A DNA stretch of 64,000 nucleotides, from assembly GCA_023105745.1 (NCBI GenBank), contig JALGQZ010000015.1, positions 1,986,999 through 2,050,998 on the forward strand. Direction: 5' to 3'. Source of the stretch: Austropuccinia psidii (Eukaryota; Basidiomycota; Pucciniomycetes; Pucciniales; Sphaerophragmiaceae). Under the pieces are notes generated by a model. It worked only from the letters and a program-made list of their open reading frames with translations. It was not told the origin of the DNA and made no database searches. Positions 23,758-36,038 of this stretch are shown here, one piece after another (position 1 is the first letter of the stretch; each line of letters opens with the position of its first letter). Position numbers and translations under genes: made by a program.

Positions 23758-25280
23758 TGTCACAGGGGCTCTCATGGAAGGAAAGAGTGGCCTGGCACTA
23801 AGGAATCAAGAGCTCACTTGGAGGGCTCCAGAGAATAAAGAAGATAATAAAGAATATATTTTCTTCAACAGACAAAAAAGTAAAGACAAGTATGCCAAAG
23901 ATAAAGAAGAAAGAAGCCAATGGCAAAAGATAACAGAGAAGCCAAAAGCCAAAGAACCAACCAAGTGAATCCTCAATTCACTGTTTCAACCTTCCAGAAA
24001 GAACAATGGAATCAGTAAAGGATATGACCACCAATATCCACTGACAGGCAAAGAAGAGAAGTGTGCAAATGACTGACTTAAGATGATTAGTAGTTACTTT
24101 AATAAATGAAAACGAAATAAGGATAAAAATAACTCCAATATATTAATTGACTGGGGAAAAAATTCCCAGGGAAGAAAAAGGTGGCCAGTATACGTGAAAA
24201 GCTGAGAGGCTGATCCTGGAAGGTGAGTCACCAAGCTGTATTAATTGAATTGGCTCATGTGGATTAATTCCCACAGTGGAGTATGAATTGGCCCAAAAGG
24301 GCCAAGGCCATACAGGTTGCTTGAATACAGCCTGTATGGAAAAATTGGGGTTTCCAAGCAATACTGAAGTACTTGATTCCTTGAAACCTGATTGAATGAT
24401 TGATAAACTCTTGAAACTACCCTTGCAATAATCCTGAAAATAATAACAACCCAACTCCTGCAGGTCAGGTCGTTGGAGTCCTCAAATAGTCCTCTTGTAT
24501 CCGCCAAGGATTGCAAGACTGAATCTCTGAAGATATTACTTTGAAATGGGTGATGGATTTGGGGACTTGAACTGGAAAGTCATAATTGGGTCTTTAAAAC
24601 ATAACCATTGAATTTCTGAGCAAAAATGGTGCATGATGGTATATTATACTGTATATGCACCACACCTGAATCCTCTGGTACAGAGTGCCTTCATTAAGGA
24701 CAGGTCTTCCCCTGAATTGAGGAGGAGCCGTGATGAACCTGAGTTGTTTGTCTTTGGTGGCTGCCAGAGGCCATGGGATGAAAATGGCCAACTTGTGATT
24801 CCTGGCCAATTTGGATCCTGGGGTCCTTTTTGGTCATCTTGGTGCTTGCTGAAGTTATGGGCCAAAATTGGCTCAGGTGGACCCAATTATGGTCTAGGAA
24901 CCTGGGAACTGCCTCCCTGGTCCCTTTTGGCCTCATTGGATTTAGCCCAAAAGGGGCCTAAATGGCCCAGAAAGGCCATTTAGGCCATAGACCCCATAAT
25001 CAAAAGGGTGGTCCAGAGGCCCCGGTGGTGACTAGAGGGGCCAGAAGCCACTGAAAAATAAAAGGAACCCCCAGGCACCAGAACAAGGGTAATGGCCTGG
25101 GGGTTGGTGAGGTGAAGGATTGGCCAAAAGCGCCAATGGTGCAGGATATGGCCTGGGGGCCATTAATGGCCAGAAAGCCATTTCCCAACATGAAGGTTAC
25201 AATGGCATAAAATGAAGGATATGGCCCAATTTGCCACATATTGGTGGAGACTGAACATGCCATACACAACAATTACAGGG
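23758..25280 (-). repeat. R2: 5' LTR of element A
   Basis: It starts TGTCACAGGGGCTCTC and aligns with R1 and with G's LTR (25281 onward) over most of its length, including the ATCCTCAATTCACTGTTTCA segment and the GGCC-rich island with a 13-bp-arm hairpin at 24955-24986. Its right end (TACACAACAATTACAGGG) does not match the other copies. It directly abuts the start of the next LTR. No target duplication can be checked here. Confidence 0.7.
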
Positions 25281-26762
25281 TGTCACAGGGGCTCTTATGG
25301 AAGCAAGAGGGCCTGGAGCCCAGGAATCAAGAACTCACTTGGAGGGATCCAAAAGATAAGAATAATAATAAACATTGATTTCTTTAAAAAAGAAGAATTG
25401 AAAAGACAAGTATGCCAAAAGATAAAAGAAAAGATAAGAAGCCAAAGGCCAAGAAGCCAACCAAGTGACTCCTCAATTCACTGTTTCAACTTAAAATTAT
25501 CAGTATTAACTTTAATAATGTAAAAGAAAATAAAGATGGTAATAAATCGAATATATTAATTAACGGGAGAAAAAGTCCCCAGGTGCCAAAAGGTGGCCAG
25601 TATATGCGAAAAACTGAAAGACTGATCCTGGAAGGTGGATCACTGGCTGTATTGTCTGAATTGGGCCAATACAGTTCTGGCCATCTTGAAATTGAACTGT
25701 GTGATTGAATTCCCACAGTGGAAGATTGACTTGGCCCAATTGGGCCAAGGACATACAGGTTGATTGATCAATGCCTGTATGGACCAATTGAGTTGTCCAA
25801 GGAGTATTGAAAGAATTGATGCCTTGACAACTAATTGAAAGACTGAATAACCTCTGAGAATGCCCTTGGAATAATCCTGAATGAAATTGCCAACCCAACT
25901 CCTGCTGGGCCAGGTGATTGGGATCCTTGAATGGTCTTCTAATTGTCGCCACAGATTGCCAGACTGATGAGTTAAAGAATCCTCCTTCGAAATGGGTGTT
26001 GGATTTTGGGAACTTGATTTGGAATTGTGGAATTTGATCCTGAAAACGTCACCATTGAATTGCTGAGCAAAAATGGTGCATAATGGTATATAATACCACA
26101 TATGCACCACTCCTGAAACCTTGAGTACAGGGTGCAGGGAGGAATGGAAGAATTTCCCTTAAGTTGAGGGGAATTCTTGCTGAGCTGGTTTGGTGGCCTC
26201 TGGTGGTCCATGGCCAAATTTGCGTCCTACGGGTTCTATGGCCATTTTGGTGTGTATGGAATTGATGGCCAAAATTGGCTCAGGTGGGTCCACTTGTGGT
26301 TTGGGACCCACATGGCCTTGGGGGCTAGATGGTTTCCCCCTTTGGCCCCTTTTGGCTTCATTGGATTAGGCCAAAAGGGGCCTAATTGGCCTATGGACTG
26401 TGGACCGTGAATTACGGCCCACGAGCCGTAGAAGCCGTAGGGGGCCTAAATGGCCCAGAAACGCCATTTAGGCCTAAACCCCCTTGATGAAAGGGGGTGG
26501 CCCAAAGCCAAAGGTGATGGCTAGGGGGCCTGGAGGCCCCTAGAAGACAAAAGGACCCCCCAGGCCCAAAATCAAAGATAAAGGCCTGGGGGTGGGTGAT
26601 ATGGGAATTGGCCAAGGAGGCCAATGATGGCAGGATATGGCCTGAGGCCATAAATGATGATTGGTGGCCAGAAATGGCCAAATGGCTATAGAGAACCAGA
26701 GGGGATCAATTGGCCATAAAAGATATGGCGTGGCCAATTGGCCCCGACTTGGTTCCAGGTTA

Positions 26763-26767
26763 GAATT
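26763..26767. repeat. Target-site duplication of element E, left copy
   Basis: GAATT precedes the LTR edge at 26768 and recurs exactly at 49886-49890. The uninterrupted homologous site is in LTR R1 near 20235-20245 (GGTTGGAATTGCCACAAC). Confidence 0.9.
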
Positions 26768-27384
26768 TGTAAGGTGGGGATATGAAACTTTGATTAAAAA
26801 TCAAGTACTTTTCCTGTCCTCAAAATTTGTATAAGGTAAAAATCTATTAAAAATAGTAAGGAATATTATATTTAAGAGAAAACAAGCCAATTTTATTGTT
26901 TATAACTTTATTAGTATAAAACAATAATATTATAAAAATTTATTGTTTTACTAACAATAAAAATTTATCCAAAAAATACTCTACAAGAGATATTTTAAGG
27001 CTACAAAATCAATTTCTTCAAGAGCAATTTCAATTGGAATTAATTGAGCAAAGAACTGCAAGCGATTAAATAAAGAACAAAGTCTTTAAAAAGAATATTA
27101 AAGAGAAAACACGCCCAAAAGTGACCAGAGTGAATTTGGAAACAAAGTGACAAAGTTTACAGTGATGAAAGATGCTTTAATTCACTTTTGGGGTGATTCA
27201 GGGGTAAAAATGATTATAAGAGTTACACAAAATGATTATAATGATTTTTTCACGTGGTTGAAAGGTTTAAAATGATTTAATAAAGGTGGTTGGAATCTCT
27301 TATTGATTGGTTTAACAATCTTTAAACTAATTATAAAAGGAAAAGATTCTAACATGAAGAGAAATGTGGGGCAAAGAAGAATTT

Positions 27385-27392
27385 CTTTTATA
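27385..27392 (-). promoter_or_regulatory. TATA-like box in the LTR of E
   Basis: TATAAAAG on the minus strand; the same box lies at 48666-48673 in E's 5' LTR, where it would act. Inferred from sequence only. Confidence 0.5.
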
Positions 27393-27695
27393 GCCATCAG
27401 TTCTCTTACTCCAAAAGTAAACTTTACTCTTGTCAGTCGTGAAAAACAGTCTGACAACAGAAAAGCCAATTATGGCATCATTGAACCCTGGTTTAGACCA
27501 AAAAGGGCTGGTTTAAGCCATTTTTAGCCATTTTTAGCCATTTTAGACCCTTAAATCAGCCATTACTATAGCAATACCAGGCCTAGAGCCTTCAAAACAC
27601 GTCAGAATGTGTGTCAGAGGCGTAGAAACCATTTAAAACTTTATTTACTATGATTGTTTTATCTTAAGGGTAGTTTTACCCTCTTGGCAACAGCT

Positions 27696-27700
27696 CAAAC
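27696..27700. repeat. Target-site duplication of element D, left copy (one mismatch)
   Basis: CAAAC here and AAAAC at 37961-37965. The uninterrupted site in E's other LTR (near 48974-48985) reads CAGCTAAAACTACCCC, so AAAAC is ancestral and the left copy has mutated at one base. Confidence 0.8.
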
Positions 27701-29622
27701 TGTAAGATGTGACTATGAAACTGATGATAATATTACTATTAATCAACAGTACTATGCCTGTTCTTATGAAATATAATAATAAAAAAATTATTATAACCAA
27801 AATTAAATAATTATAAAATTATTTCTTTCACGTGTTATACACTACTAGTGATTATAACAGTGAGCAGTAATTGTCTACTAGAATCAATTACAAGAAGAAT
27901 TTAATAATAAAAACTTGTTTATTAAAATAATAAAATTATTTTAATATATAATTATCTTTTACAAGAATAATTATAAATATAATTCTTGAAGAAAACTATT
28001 ACTAGAGAAAAACTTTAAGAATTAAAAATAAATGACTCACTAATACTCCAAAGAACTTATTGATAGGTAAGAGTAGAGAAATTTGACGTGGAATTGTGGA
28101 TTTAAGGGATCAAAAGGATTTATAACAGTATTACAACAATATATAGTTGGATTCTATGATTTCACGTCTTTCTGGATGATTCTGAAAGATTTAAAACACT
28201 TAAGAATAGCTTTAACTAATACTTACTTGTTGGTAATAATGATTTAATAAATTGATAAGATGATGATAGGGAAAAAACAGCAAGAATAGGCTTCTTTTAA
28301 GTCAACAACAGCTCACAGAGGCGTGCCATGGAGCAAACTGAAAAACCAGTGAGTGAGAAAACAATAAACCCTTTTGGATTAATGATTGCATCATCTGTTG
28401 TCACGTAAGATTATCATAATTACTTAATTGATGCTTTTACGTGACTACCAACCCCAATATGGTTAAGAATAAAAGGAGTAACATCTGTAAATCTTCTTTT
28501 ATTCTAAAATAATCATTTATTTCTCAAAGTTATAAATGTTATTGCCAATTTCATCACAGGTTGTAATTTCTGTGAATTTTTGAAGATTCAGTGTTTCACG
28601 TAGAATGGTCAAAAATGGACTGTAAGTAAAACTTTTAATTTTACTAGTAAAACTGTAATTCTTTTTGGTTTTACCATGGATAACACATTTCTCTATTGGT
28701 CCTGAAAGTTTCAGAAAGATTCATTAATAATTGTATTTTTAATGAATTTTTGAAGTTTTTACCTCATTTCTACGTAGAATTGCAAATATCAGTGTTTCAC
28801 TGGTTGCTATGAGGTAAATCAATGAATATGGATCCCAAAAGGGTTTAATTACTCTTTGCGGGTCTAGTCATGGAAAGTCATCAAGAATTGACGTGGTTAC
28901 AGGAGCCTAAGTAGCTTATTACCTCCTTGGCACGTCAAAATAGCAGGTTATTTGCTATTTTTCTTATGATTACAGTAGGTGTAACTTGGTAACCAAGTTC
29001 CCAAAGAGTTTTATTTTACCAATTGGGCCAAGATGAGCCATGGATCCATGATCTGGAGCTATCCACACCTCTGAGGCCTCAGAAGTTGGGTACCCTGGCT
29101 CTCTTTGATGTCTTTTGTCCCCCTTGCCTAATTTTTACGTCAAAATAGTAATTTAAGCTTAAAGTGAGATATCCACTATGGGTGTACCAAAAGTCTATGT
29201 AAGAATACCATAATATTAAGTGCTCAAAACATGCATAACACTATTCTTAGTGTATATGTAACATGGGATTTCTCACTTTCCCATTATTTTGGCTAAAAAT
29301 CAAGAAAAACAAAACATTTCACGGATCTTTTATGTGGTATTAATGATGTGGTATTGAAGTATTTTCCATTTTACCACCTTAAATACTTAAATTGAGCTTA
29401 TTCACTCTATGGAGCTACCCTAGGTGAATTTTTGTGTAGAATCCAAATCTGGTCTTAAATCCATGGATTTATTTACTCAATAAAAAGTTATTCATCTTTT
29501 CTGAAATTAAAAATGATGAATTTTGGATATATGCATGACTTATGAGTTTTGCATAATTCAAAATTTTTTTTTCAGATAATTGTGGCCTATTTGGGTATGT
29601 AAAATATACCTCAAGGCTCACA
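27701..29622 (-). repeat. 3' LTR of element D
   Basis: The plus-strand edges are TGTAAGATGTG and AGGCTCACA. It is 1922 bp long, the same as the right copy. It is followed by TTCCCTCCCACC, the complement of the polypurine tract. Confidence 0.92.
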
Positions 29623-29762
29623 TTCCCTCCCACCAAAAAATAAAATTGTACTACAATTTTATTAGTGATAAAAGAATAAGGTCCCAAAGGGGGGTAATGT
29701 CCACTGTCCAACGTCTTCAAATTACTCATATCAAGTAATTTAAAGCACATTTATAGACATAT

Positions 29763-32700
29763 TCAGGCTTGTGGCCTTCTTTCATGTCTAAATCTTCTTA
29801 AGAGTTTATCTGAGTCAGGTATTTCTGATTCTGCCATCCATTCATCTTCATGTACTGGATTTCTATATCTGACAAGATATTCTCTTTGATTTTTACCCCT
29901 AAGTCTCCTTTCTTTAATGACTTTCTTTATCTTTTTGTCTTCATTCTGTTCCACAGGTGGTACAGTTAAAGGAGTTGGGTTTCTTAAAGGAAACAATTCT
30001 TTATCAGCTGGTTGATAAGGTTTTATCAAGCTGACTGGAAATGTGGGGTGTTTATTTTCCAATTCACCACTCAATTCCACTTGAACTGCATTGGTTCCAT
30101 GTAAAGCAACAATAACAAAAGATCCTACATGAGAATCTTTAAGTTTCTTTGGACCTTTGATATTATTAAAATTCAAGGTTGAAACTAGCACTAAGTCCCC
30201 TACTTTGAAGTCTGGTACTTTATGACTCTTGTCCCACTTCTGTTTTGCATAATTAAAAGCATCATCCATACTCTGTTTTGCATGATGTTTTACTTTATCA
30301 AGCATTAATTTGAAGCTGGAAGCTGTAGGATGAATGTCAATCAAGTCTTTCCTCAGTGTGTCTGCTGGGAGTCTTGGATTCCATCCTTTCTCTAACATAG
30401 CAGGAGTTTGTCCTGTGGAAGAATGGACTGATGTCTTGTATGCCAATTCTAATTCAGGTATCAGAGTGCACCAGTCATGGGTAAAGCCATCTGAGTCTTT
30501 GAATTCTAATCCATAAGCACAAAATCTCCTGATCATGTCTTCTAAAGTTTGAATCATCCTCTCTGCTAGCCCATCTGTTTGAGGGTGATATGCTGTAGAG
30601 AATGATAACTTAGTCCCAAACAATCTATGAAGATTGGTCCAAAGTGCAGATGTAAACTTGGGGTCTCTGTCACTTATGATATTCTTAAATAACCCTGTAT
30701 GAGAAATAACTCTACTCCATAAAAGAAGAGCTGTATCCATAGCAGTGTCATCTTTATGACATGGTAAGAATATGGGAGTTTTGCTATATCTGTCTACAAT
30801 GACTAAACAAGCATTATAACTTTTGTCACCACTTGGAGGAAGTGCTGTGACCCAATCCATGTGAACAACTTCCCAAGGGGATTTTGGTTCTTGAATATGG
30901 ATCATCAATCCAAATTTCTTGCCTGTACTGCTGTTTGCTTTTTGGAATCTATCACAGGTATGGCAATATTCAATGGTTTCTTTTCTCCAAGATGGCCACC
31001 ATGCACAGTTCTTCACCTTTTCAAGTGTTCTGTCTTCTGATAGGTGTCCAGAGTAAATGATATCATGGCATTCATGAAGAATGGTATTGATAAGCAATCT
31101 ACTACACAGTGTCATCACACAACAATGTTCTGTTTTATGGTAAATAATCCCATCAAACAAGTGAAATCTTCCTTCAGAATAGGAATTTTTCCAAACTTCA
31201 TCAAGTGCATTAACTAAAGATGTATCTTTGCAGTCTTTATCTAATAAAGAAGTCAAGATATGGCAATTCTTGTCTTGTTTATAAGACTCTCTGACCTCTT
31301 CAAAGAATTCAGTCCCAATATCAGTTATGTTAATTCCTTCAATTGGAATCTGTGGCTCAGCTTCCAAAGGTACATAAGCTGGGTTATCAGGAGTGTTGGC
31401 TAAAGCCCATCTACTAAGTCCATCAGCATTCTTGTGAATGTTTCCTCTATATTCTTGAATGGCTATTTGCCATCTCAACATATGTCTGTTGGGAGTTTTC
31501 ATGTTAAGAAGTGATTTTACGGCATTACAGTCAGTTATCACTTCAAAAACACTGCCATCAAGATAATAGTGTAGTTTCTCAAGTGCCCATACCAAACATA
31601 AGCACTCCATTTGGCTTGCACCATATCTGGCTTCTGTTGGTTTGATTTGTGTTGAGATATAACAAACAGGTCCTTCTGTAGGTTTGTCATCAATAATCTG
31701 GACTTGATGTAGGGCTGCCCCTAGTCCATCTCCACATGCATCAATGTACAATTTAAAAGGAATATTCCAGTCAGGCATGAGGAGTAAAGGTGCTTCTGTA
31801 AGGGCTTTCTTTATCTTCTCATAAGCTTTAATTCTTTCCTGTGTCATCTCAAATACAGTCTGTTGATCACAGATTCTATAGAGTGACTTGGCTAGAATTG
31901 CAAAATCTTTCAAGTGTTGCCTATAGTAACTAGCAAATCCAAGAAAAGACATCATTTCTTTTTTATTCTGGGGTATTGGCTTAAGTAACACTGCTGCTAC
32001 TTTATTCTTGTCAATACCCAAGCTCAAACCAGAAACAACATGTCCTAATGCTTTGAGTTCTTCAAAACCAAAATTGCATTTCTTAAGTGAAATTTTCATG
32101 TTCACTTCTGCAACTTTATGAAGTACTTTTGCAAGTCTTTCAAGGTGCAAAGACCATGAGTCAGAACATATAATAATATCATCAATATAAATGATAAGCC
32201 ATCCTTCAGACAATTCTGTGGGGAAGATGGTATTCATCATTCTTTGATAATGAGATGGAGCATTTTTAATGCCAAATGGCATTCTAAGATACTCAAAAAT
32301 GCCACAGTGAGTGATAATTCTAAGTAATTTCTTAGCTTTAGGCGTCGAAACATTTTGATGGAAGCCTTTCAATGCATCCATTGATGTTATATACTTGGCT
32401 TTAGACAATTGAGTCAAGGTTTCTTGAATTCTAGGGATTGGATACCTATCTGGAACTGTGTAGGTATTCAAAGCTCTAAAATCTCCAACCATTCTTGACT
32501 TATCATTATGCCATGCAATAATAACAGGTGTTGTCACTTCAACTTCTTCATTATGGCCTACTTTCCTTAGCACACCAAGTTGAATCAACTCTTGGATATG
32601 TTTTTCCAAGGCCTCTCTAGCTCTGGGACTGGCTGGATAAGCTGGTCTTCTAAGTACTGGAGGATATGGTCTGTCAATATTAAGAGTAATATCAACTTCA

Positions 32701-35438
32701 TGTCCTCTAATAGCGCCTAATGGTTCATTATCAGAGGCAAATGCATTTTTATATGTGTATAACACATTAATAAGCTCATTCCTCATCTTTGGTGACAATG
32801 ATTGATTAATTTGTGCTTCAACAAGTTGATTAGTCACAAATTCATCTTTGTAAGTATCTTTGACAGAAGATACTACAGATATCTGTTTTGGCATATTGGA
32901 GAAAGCAAATTTTTGTCCCTTGTTATCTCCAATTGTGAAATATCTGTCTTTATGGTTATTTATATCAATACCATAAATATTTAAGTAATCATTTCCAAGG
33001 ATGATGTGCTGAGATGTGCAATTATCCATTACTACAATCTCAGTTTTCATTCTTACACTTCCTGCTGGATGTGGGAATACAATATTAGTGTCCAATATGC
33101 CCAAGGGGTACATATTGTTACTGGCACTACTGAATTGTACACCTTCTATTGGTAATAGATGGTTTTTCCATTCAGGAAGTATAATTTGGAGATAATCTTT
33201 GCCAACACAAGTGCAAAATGCCCCTGTATCCAAATTTACTTCGGCTTCAATATCACTCATCAGAACTGATGTGATACAGGATGCTCCAGCAGTATAACCC
33301 TTTCCTCTAGCAGGTTTTGTTTTACACATTCTGGCATCTTGGATATTGATCAGGTTGCAGCAATCTTCACTGTACTGTGGCAAGTGGGTATGGACTTCTG
33401 TGACCTCAAAGAAAGCTGAAATGTTTTCAATGGGATAGTCCTCCACTGGTGTATCTTCAGAGGCTGCAGAATCTTGATCAGACTCCTCTTTCTCCTCAGT
33501 ACACTTAATTCCCTCAATGACTTGAGCTTCATTGATTTTTGTCTTCTTAGGACAAGTGTTGGCTAAATGTGAAGTACTTCCACATTTATGACACTTCAAG
33601 ACAGGTCTTTCTGGTCTTCTTTCCTCTCTAGGAATCTTTGAGACTATTTTGGACTCTATTGGGTTTTTAATCCAAGTCTTACCAATTCTTGTCCTGGTAA
33701 TGATATCTTCCATAGCATTAATGTAGTCCTCTGTTGAACAAGGTTCCACACATCTGCTTTTGATAGCATGTTCCAGTTCTCCTCCACACTTTCTTAATAT
33801 TTTCATATTAATCATAGTGTCAGACATATCTGGGTGTAAATCAGATAATCTGTCTTTTTGTTTGAAGAACCAAGTAAGTGGTTTGTCTTTTTCTGAGTTA
33901 AAAATGGCACTTTCAAAAGCATTCTCCATTTTAAACCTCCAAGAATTATTGGCCCATTTGGTAATCACTTCAGATTTCCACCAAGACCAGTCATGTTTAC
34001 CATGATCAATCCTCATTTTGTAATACCATTTCTTTGCAGTTCTGGTAAAAAAACAGTGTAGTTTTCCCACTATGATTTCATCAGGTATATTAAAGTCTTC
34101 TTGCAACATATCAATAGTTCTGATGAATTCAATATGGTTATATTCTCCTTCACCAGAGAATGTTGGCCATTCTTCTATTTTGGGAATATCTCTTGCAGAG
34201 TAGGCATTTTCTCCTAAGAATGGAGTCAAACTTTCTTTGACAGAAAGTTTTTCTTCAGTCAAAGGTGTAGAATGTCTTGGCATATGTGGTTCATGATTCT
34301 TATGAATTTGCTCCACACTTGCAATTATATAATTCTTCAATTTCTGCCTCTCACTGTCACTTTTTGCTAAATGTATAGCAAATTGATTGGTGTTCTTAAC
34401 TATTTGTAAGACATGGTCTTCAAGAGTTTTAAGTCTATCATTCACTTTAAAAATGGAAGGATCTTCTGTGTCATTATTTTGACATTGGTTCTCAATTCTT
34501 TCACAAGCATTGCTAATTGACTCAAGGGTGACATTTGTCAATTGATGCCAATCAGAATGTTGTTTGTCACTCTTCTTTAAATCATTGATGTCTAATGTAA
34601 TTTGCTTCAACTTTGACTCAAGTTTGCCAATTTCTACACTAATACTTCTATGTACATCATTTATTTGCGTGGAAAAGTCCTGTTCATCCTTTCCTGCTCC
34701 TTGGCTGTGAATTCCATAAGAGTTCTGGCCATATTGAAGACACTGTCCACGGCTGAAGGCTCCAATTTGGGGATCCTGTACCCTTGTGGGTAAGGTCTGT
34801 GCCAATTGGCTTTGCCTTTGCCCTTGCCTTGATGGTTCTTGGGACCTCTCTGTTTCTTTTGAGGTCCTTTGGGCTTGTCCTTGGGAGCTTCTGGAGCTGG
34901 TTTGGAGCTGGTAGATGCCACTGGTGCCTCTGTCTCCAAAGCTGGAGTCATTTCCAACTCTTTCTTCTGGTCTATGGATAAAAGACTTTGGTTCTTCAAC
35001 CAACTCTTTATCTTTTTGACCTTGTCTTTGCAAGACAGGGGGCTCCATCCTCCTAAGAGTTCTATGGTCTTCTCCTGACCCAGAAAGCTCTTGATGTGTA
35101 AGTAAGAGTTCATGGCCCCCTGCCAAAGACTTGGGCAGATTTCCCACTCCTCTTCCTTGGCTGCTCTGAACCAGTTTTTGTACTGGCATTGATATATTTC
35201 TATTGCTGCCACCTGAAAGTGGTTCAGCCCTGGAAATATTACCATAAATCAGTTCAGGCTCTGAATTCACGTCAAAATCTGTTGGTACAGACCTTGGGGA
35301 ATGGGGGGCAACTCTGGCATCCTCCAAATGTGTCTTTCTTGTGGAAGACTTGGCACTTCTGGATTTGGTCTTGCCTCTTCCTTGTCCACATCCATCTGGT
35401 TGGACTGAATAGTTGCTTCCATTTCTGGTATGCACCAT
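29763..35438 (-). CDS. Gag-Pol polyprotein of element D, about 1891 residues, with an RNase H deletion
   Basis: One open frame; the ATG at 35438 is chosen because it matches C's start (ATG, then ACCAG). Domains in order are an N-terminal Q/S-rich region, gag core ([14 protein letters not shown]), CCHC knuckle [14 protein letters not shown] and protease Asp-Thr-Gly near residue 737. RT has YIDD near residue 1084. RNase H, an integrase with H-H-C-C finger and MDW/SDRD/AERM catalytic triad, and a chromodomain ([15 protein letters not shown]) follow. Compared with C and E, nine residues are missing between the two GN pairs in the RNase H C-terminus (near 31437-31445). This removes the conserved His-x-x-Gly part and leaves [14 protein letters not shown]. 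The GPF motif of the integrase C-terminus reads GSF. These changes suggest impaired reverse transcription or integration despite the open frame. Confidence 0.92.
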   Translation of the reverse strand: MVHTRNGSNYSVQPDGCGQGRGKTKSRSAKSSTRKTHLEDARVAPHSPRSVPTDFDVNSEPELIYGNISRAEPLSGGSNRNISMPVQKLVQSSQGRGVGNLPKSLAGGHELLLTHQELSGSGEDHRTLRRMEPPVLQRQGQKDKELVEEPKSFIHRPEERVGNDSSFGDRGTSGIYQLQTSSRSSQGQAQRTSKETERSQEPSRQGQRQSQLAQTLPTRVQDPQIGAFSRGQCLQYGQNSYGIHSQGAGKDEQDFSTQINDVHRSISVEIGKLESKLKQITLDINDLKKSDKQHSDWHQLTNVTLESISNACERIENQCQNNDTEDPSIFKVNDRLKTLEDHVLQIVKNTNQFAIHLAKSDSERQKLKNYIIASVEQIHKNHEPHMPRHSTPLTEEKLSVKESLTPFLGENAYSARDIPKIEEWPTFSGEGEYNHIEFIRTIDMLQEDFNIPDEIIVGKLHCFFTRTAKKWYYKMRIDHGKHDWSWWKSEVITKWANNSWRFKMENAFESAIFNSEKDKPLTWFFKQKDRLSDLHPDMSDTMINMKILRKCGGELEHAIKSRCVEPCSTEDYINAMEDIITRTRIGKTWIKNPIESKIVSKIPREERRPERPVLKCHKCGSTSHLANTCPKKTKINEAQVIEGIKCTEEKEESDQDSAASEDTPVEDYPIENISAFFEVTEVHTHLPQYSEDCCNLINIQDARMCKTKPARGKGYTAGASCITSVLMSDIEAEVNLDTGAFCTCVGKDYLQIILPEWKNHLLPIEGVQFSSASNNMYPLGILDTNIVFPHPAGSVRMKTEIVVMDNCTSQHIILGNDYLNIYGIDINNHKDRYFTIGDNKGQKFAFSNMPKQISVVSSVKDTYKDEFVTNQLVEAQINQSLSPKMRNELINVLYTYKNAFASDNEPLGAIRGHEVDITLNIDRPYPPVLRRPAYPASPRAREALEKHIQELIQLGVLRKVGHNEEVEVTTPVIIAWHNDKSRMVGDFRALNTYTVPDRYPIPRIQETLTQLSKAKYITSMDALKGFHQNVSTPKAKKLLRIITHCGIFEYLRMPFGIKNAPSHYQRMMNTIFPTELSEGWLIIYIDDIIICSDSWSLHLERLAKVLHKVAEVNMKISLKKCNFGFEELKALGHVVSGLSLGIDKNKVAAVLLKPIPQNKKEMMSFLGFASYYRQHLKDFAILAKSLYRICDQQTVFEMTQERIKAYEKIKKALTEAPLLLMPDWNIPFKLYIDACGDGLGAALHQVQIIDDKPTEGPVCYISTQIKPTEARYGASQMECLCLVWALEKLHYYLDGSVFEVITDCNAVKSLLNMKTPNRHMLRWQIAIQEYRGNIHKNADGLSRWALANTPDNPAYVPLEAEPQIPIEGINITDIGTEFFEEVRESYKQDKNCHILTSLLDKDCKDTSLVNALDEVWKNSYSEGRFHLFDGIIYHKTEHCCVMTLCSRLLINTILHECHDIIYSGHLSEDRTLEKVKNCAWWPSWRKETIEYCHTCDRFQKANSSTGKKFGLMIHIQEPKSPWEVVHMDWVTALPPSGDKSYNACLVIVDRYSKTPIFLPCHKDDTAMDTALLLWSRVISHTGLFKNIISDRDPKFTSALWTNLHRLFGTKLSFSTAYHPQTDGLAERMIQTLEDMIRRFCAYGLEFKDSDGFTHDWCTLIPELELAYKTSVHSSTGQTPAMLEKGWNPRLPADTLRKDLIDIHPTASSFKLMLDKVKHHAKQSMDDAFNYAKQKWDKSHKVPDFKVGDLVLVSTLNFNNIKGPKKLKDSHVGSFVIVALHGTNAVQVELSGELENKHPTFPVSLIKPYQPADKELFPLRNPTPLTVPPVEQNEDKKIKKVIKERRLRGKNQREYLVRYRNPVHEDEWMAESEIPDSDKLLRRFRHERRPQA

Positions 35439-35649
35439 TTTCACGTCAATTTAAAGATAAAAGGTGAAAAATATAAGATAAAATACACACCTTTTGGTGG
35501 TAATTTAGCTTTTTCTGAGTTGAATAAGGTGCCTCTTTTAGCAATCTGCACCTCAATACTGTCTTCAGATTCTGCTTCTGAAGATTCTGGACTATTGATG
35601 TATCTTTTACTGAGTCTGTTACCAGCTGCACAGTATTTGATTAAAGACA
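34661..35649 (-). CDS. Spliced overlapping ORF of element D, about 286 residues, unknown function
   Basis: Exons (minus strand) are 35649-35491, 35424-35293 and 35229-34661. Phase-1 introns are 35490-35425 (GTGTGT...ACCAG, 66 nt) and 35292-35230 (GTCTGT...TCCAG, 63 nt). Exon 2 is exactly 132 nt, as in C. Exon 3 starts [18 protein letters not shown] against [18 protein letters not shown] in C. It then shares the block with [15 protein letters not shown] and [18 protein letters not shown], a P/K-rich linker, and [15 protein letters not shown] with MARTLMEF, ending TFPRK. It is in the +1 frame relative to gag. The upstream edge is an acceptor (CTCTTTAAG before TGTCT), so the start codon comes from further upstream. 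No known domain recognised. Splicing is inferred. Confidence 0.6.
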
Positions 35650-36020
35650 CTTAAAGAGAAAAAAATATGATAAAAGAAATTATTTTTGTGTTTTAAGATA
35701 TTTTTTAAAAGATTTTTTATGAATTTTATTATTTTTTAATATTAAAAAAATTATTCTTTTTAAAGAAAAAAAATTAAAATTTATGATTTTGAATGAAAAT
35801 TAATTCAGAGTAACTCAAAGAGTAATTTTATAAGTTTTTGGATGTGAAAAAGCCACGTGTAAAAACAGTATAAAATTAAACCAAATTCCTCAATGAAAAG
35901 ATTTCCAAAACAATTTCAAAAATATGAATTATTTTAACTTTAAAATGAAAGAAAAAATTATTAAATTAATATATTTTAGAGCTTAAAAATATATTAATTA
36001 AGGGTACAAGGTTCAAAAAA

Positions 36021-36036
36021 CACGGCCAGGCCCCCA
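36021..36036 (-). other. Primer-binding site of element D
   Basis: Minus strand TGGGGGCCTGGCCGTG, two bases from the LTR edge at 36039. Identical to the first 16 bases of C's site. Confidence 0.7.
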
Positions 36037-36038
36037 AA

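Larger units (their letters stand above)
4403..25280 (-). mobile_element. Element A: degenerate Ty3/gypsy retrotransposon, interrupted
   Basis: Read on the minus strand, the parts in order are an LTR (25280-23758), a leader, gag (23021-21572) and pol (7614-4403). Gag and protease are separated by a 14-kb nest that begins with a solo LTR flanked by the duplication GAGAG. Removing the nest and one GAGAG lets the frame run from the end of gag into the protease start (SHTLPDAF...LIDSG). The 3' LTR is missing, cut off with the pol terminus near 4403. Numerous frameshifts and stops make it inactive. The gag and pol type matches family G. Confidence 0.85.

Noticed and set aside
25486..26217. Overlapping minus-strand frames of 76-156 residues in LTR R3, with related frames at 24143-24886
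   Set aside because: They lie inside LTRs, differ in frame and length between copies and have no start or domain support.
27512..27546. Triple TTTTTAGCCA repeat considered as CRISPR-like or regulatory array
   Set aside because: Only three short units, no spacers, and identical in both LTRs of E; it is a simple repeat within the LTR.
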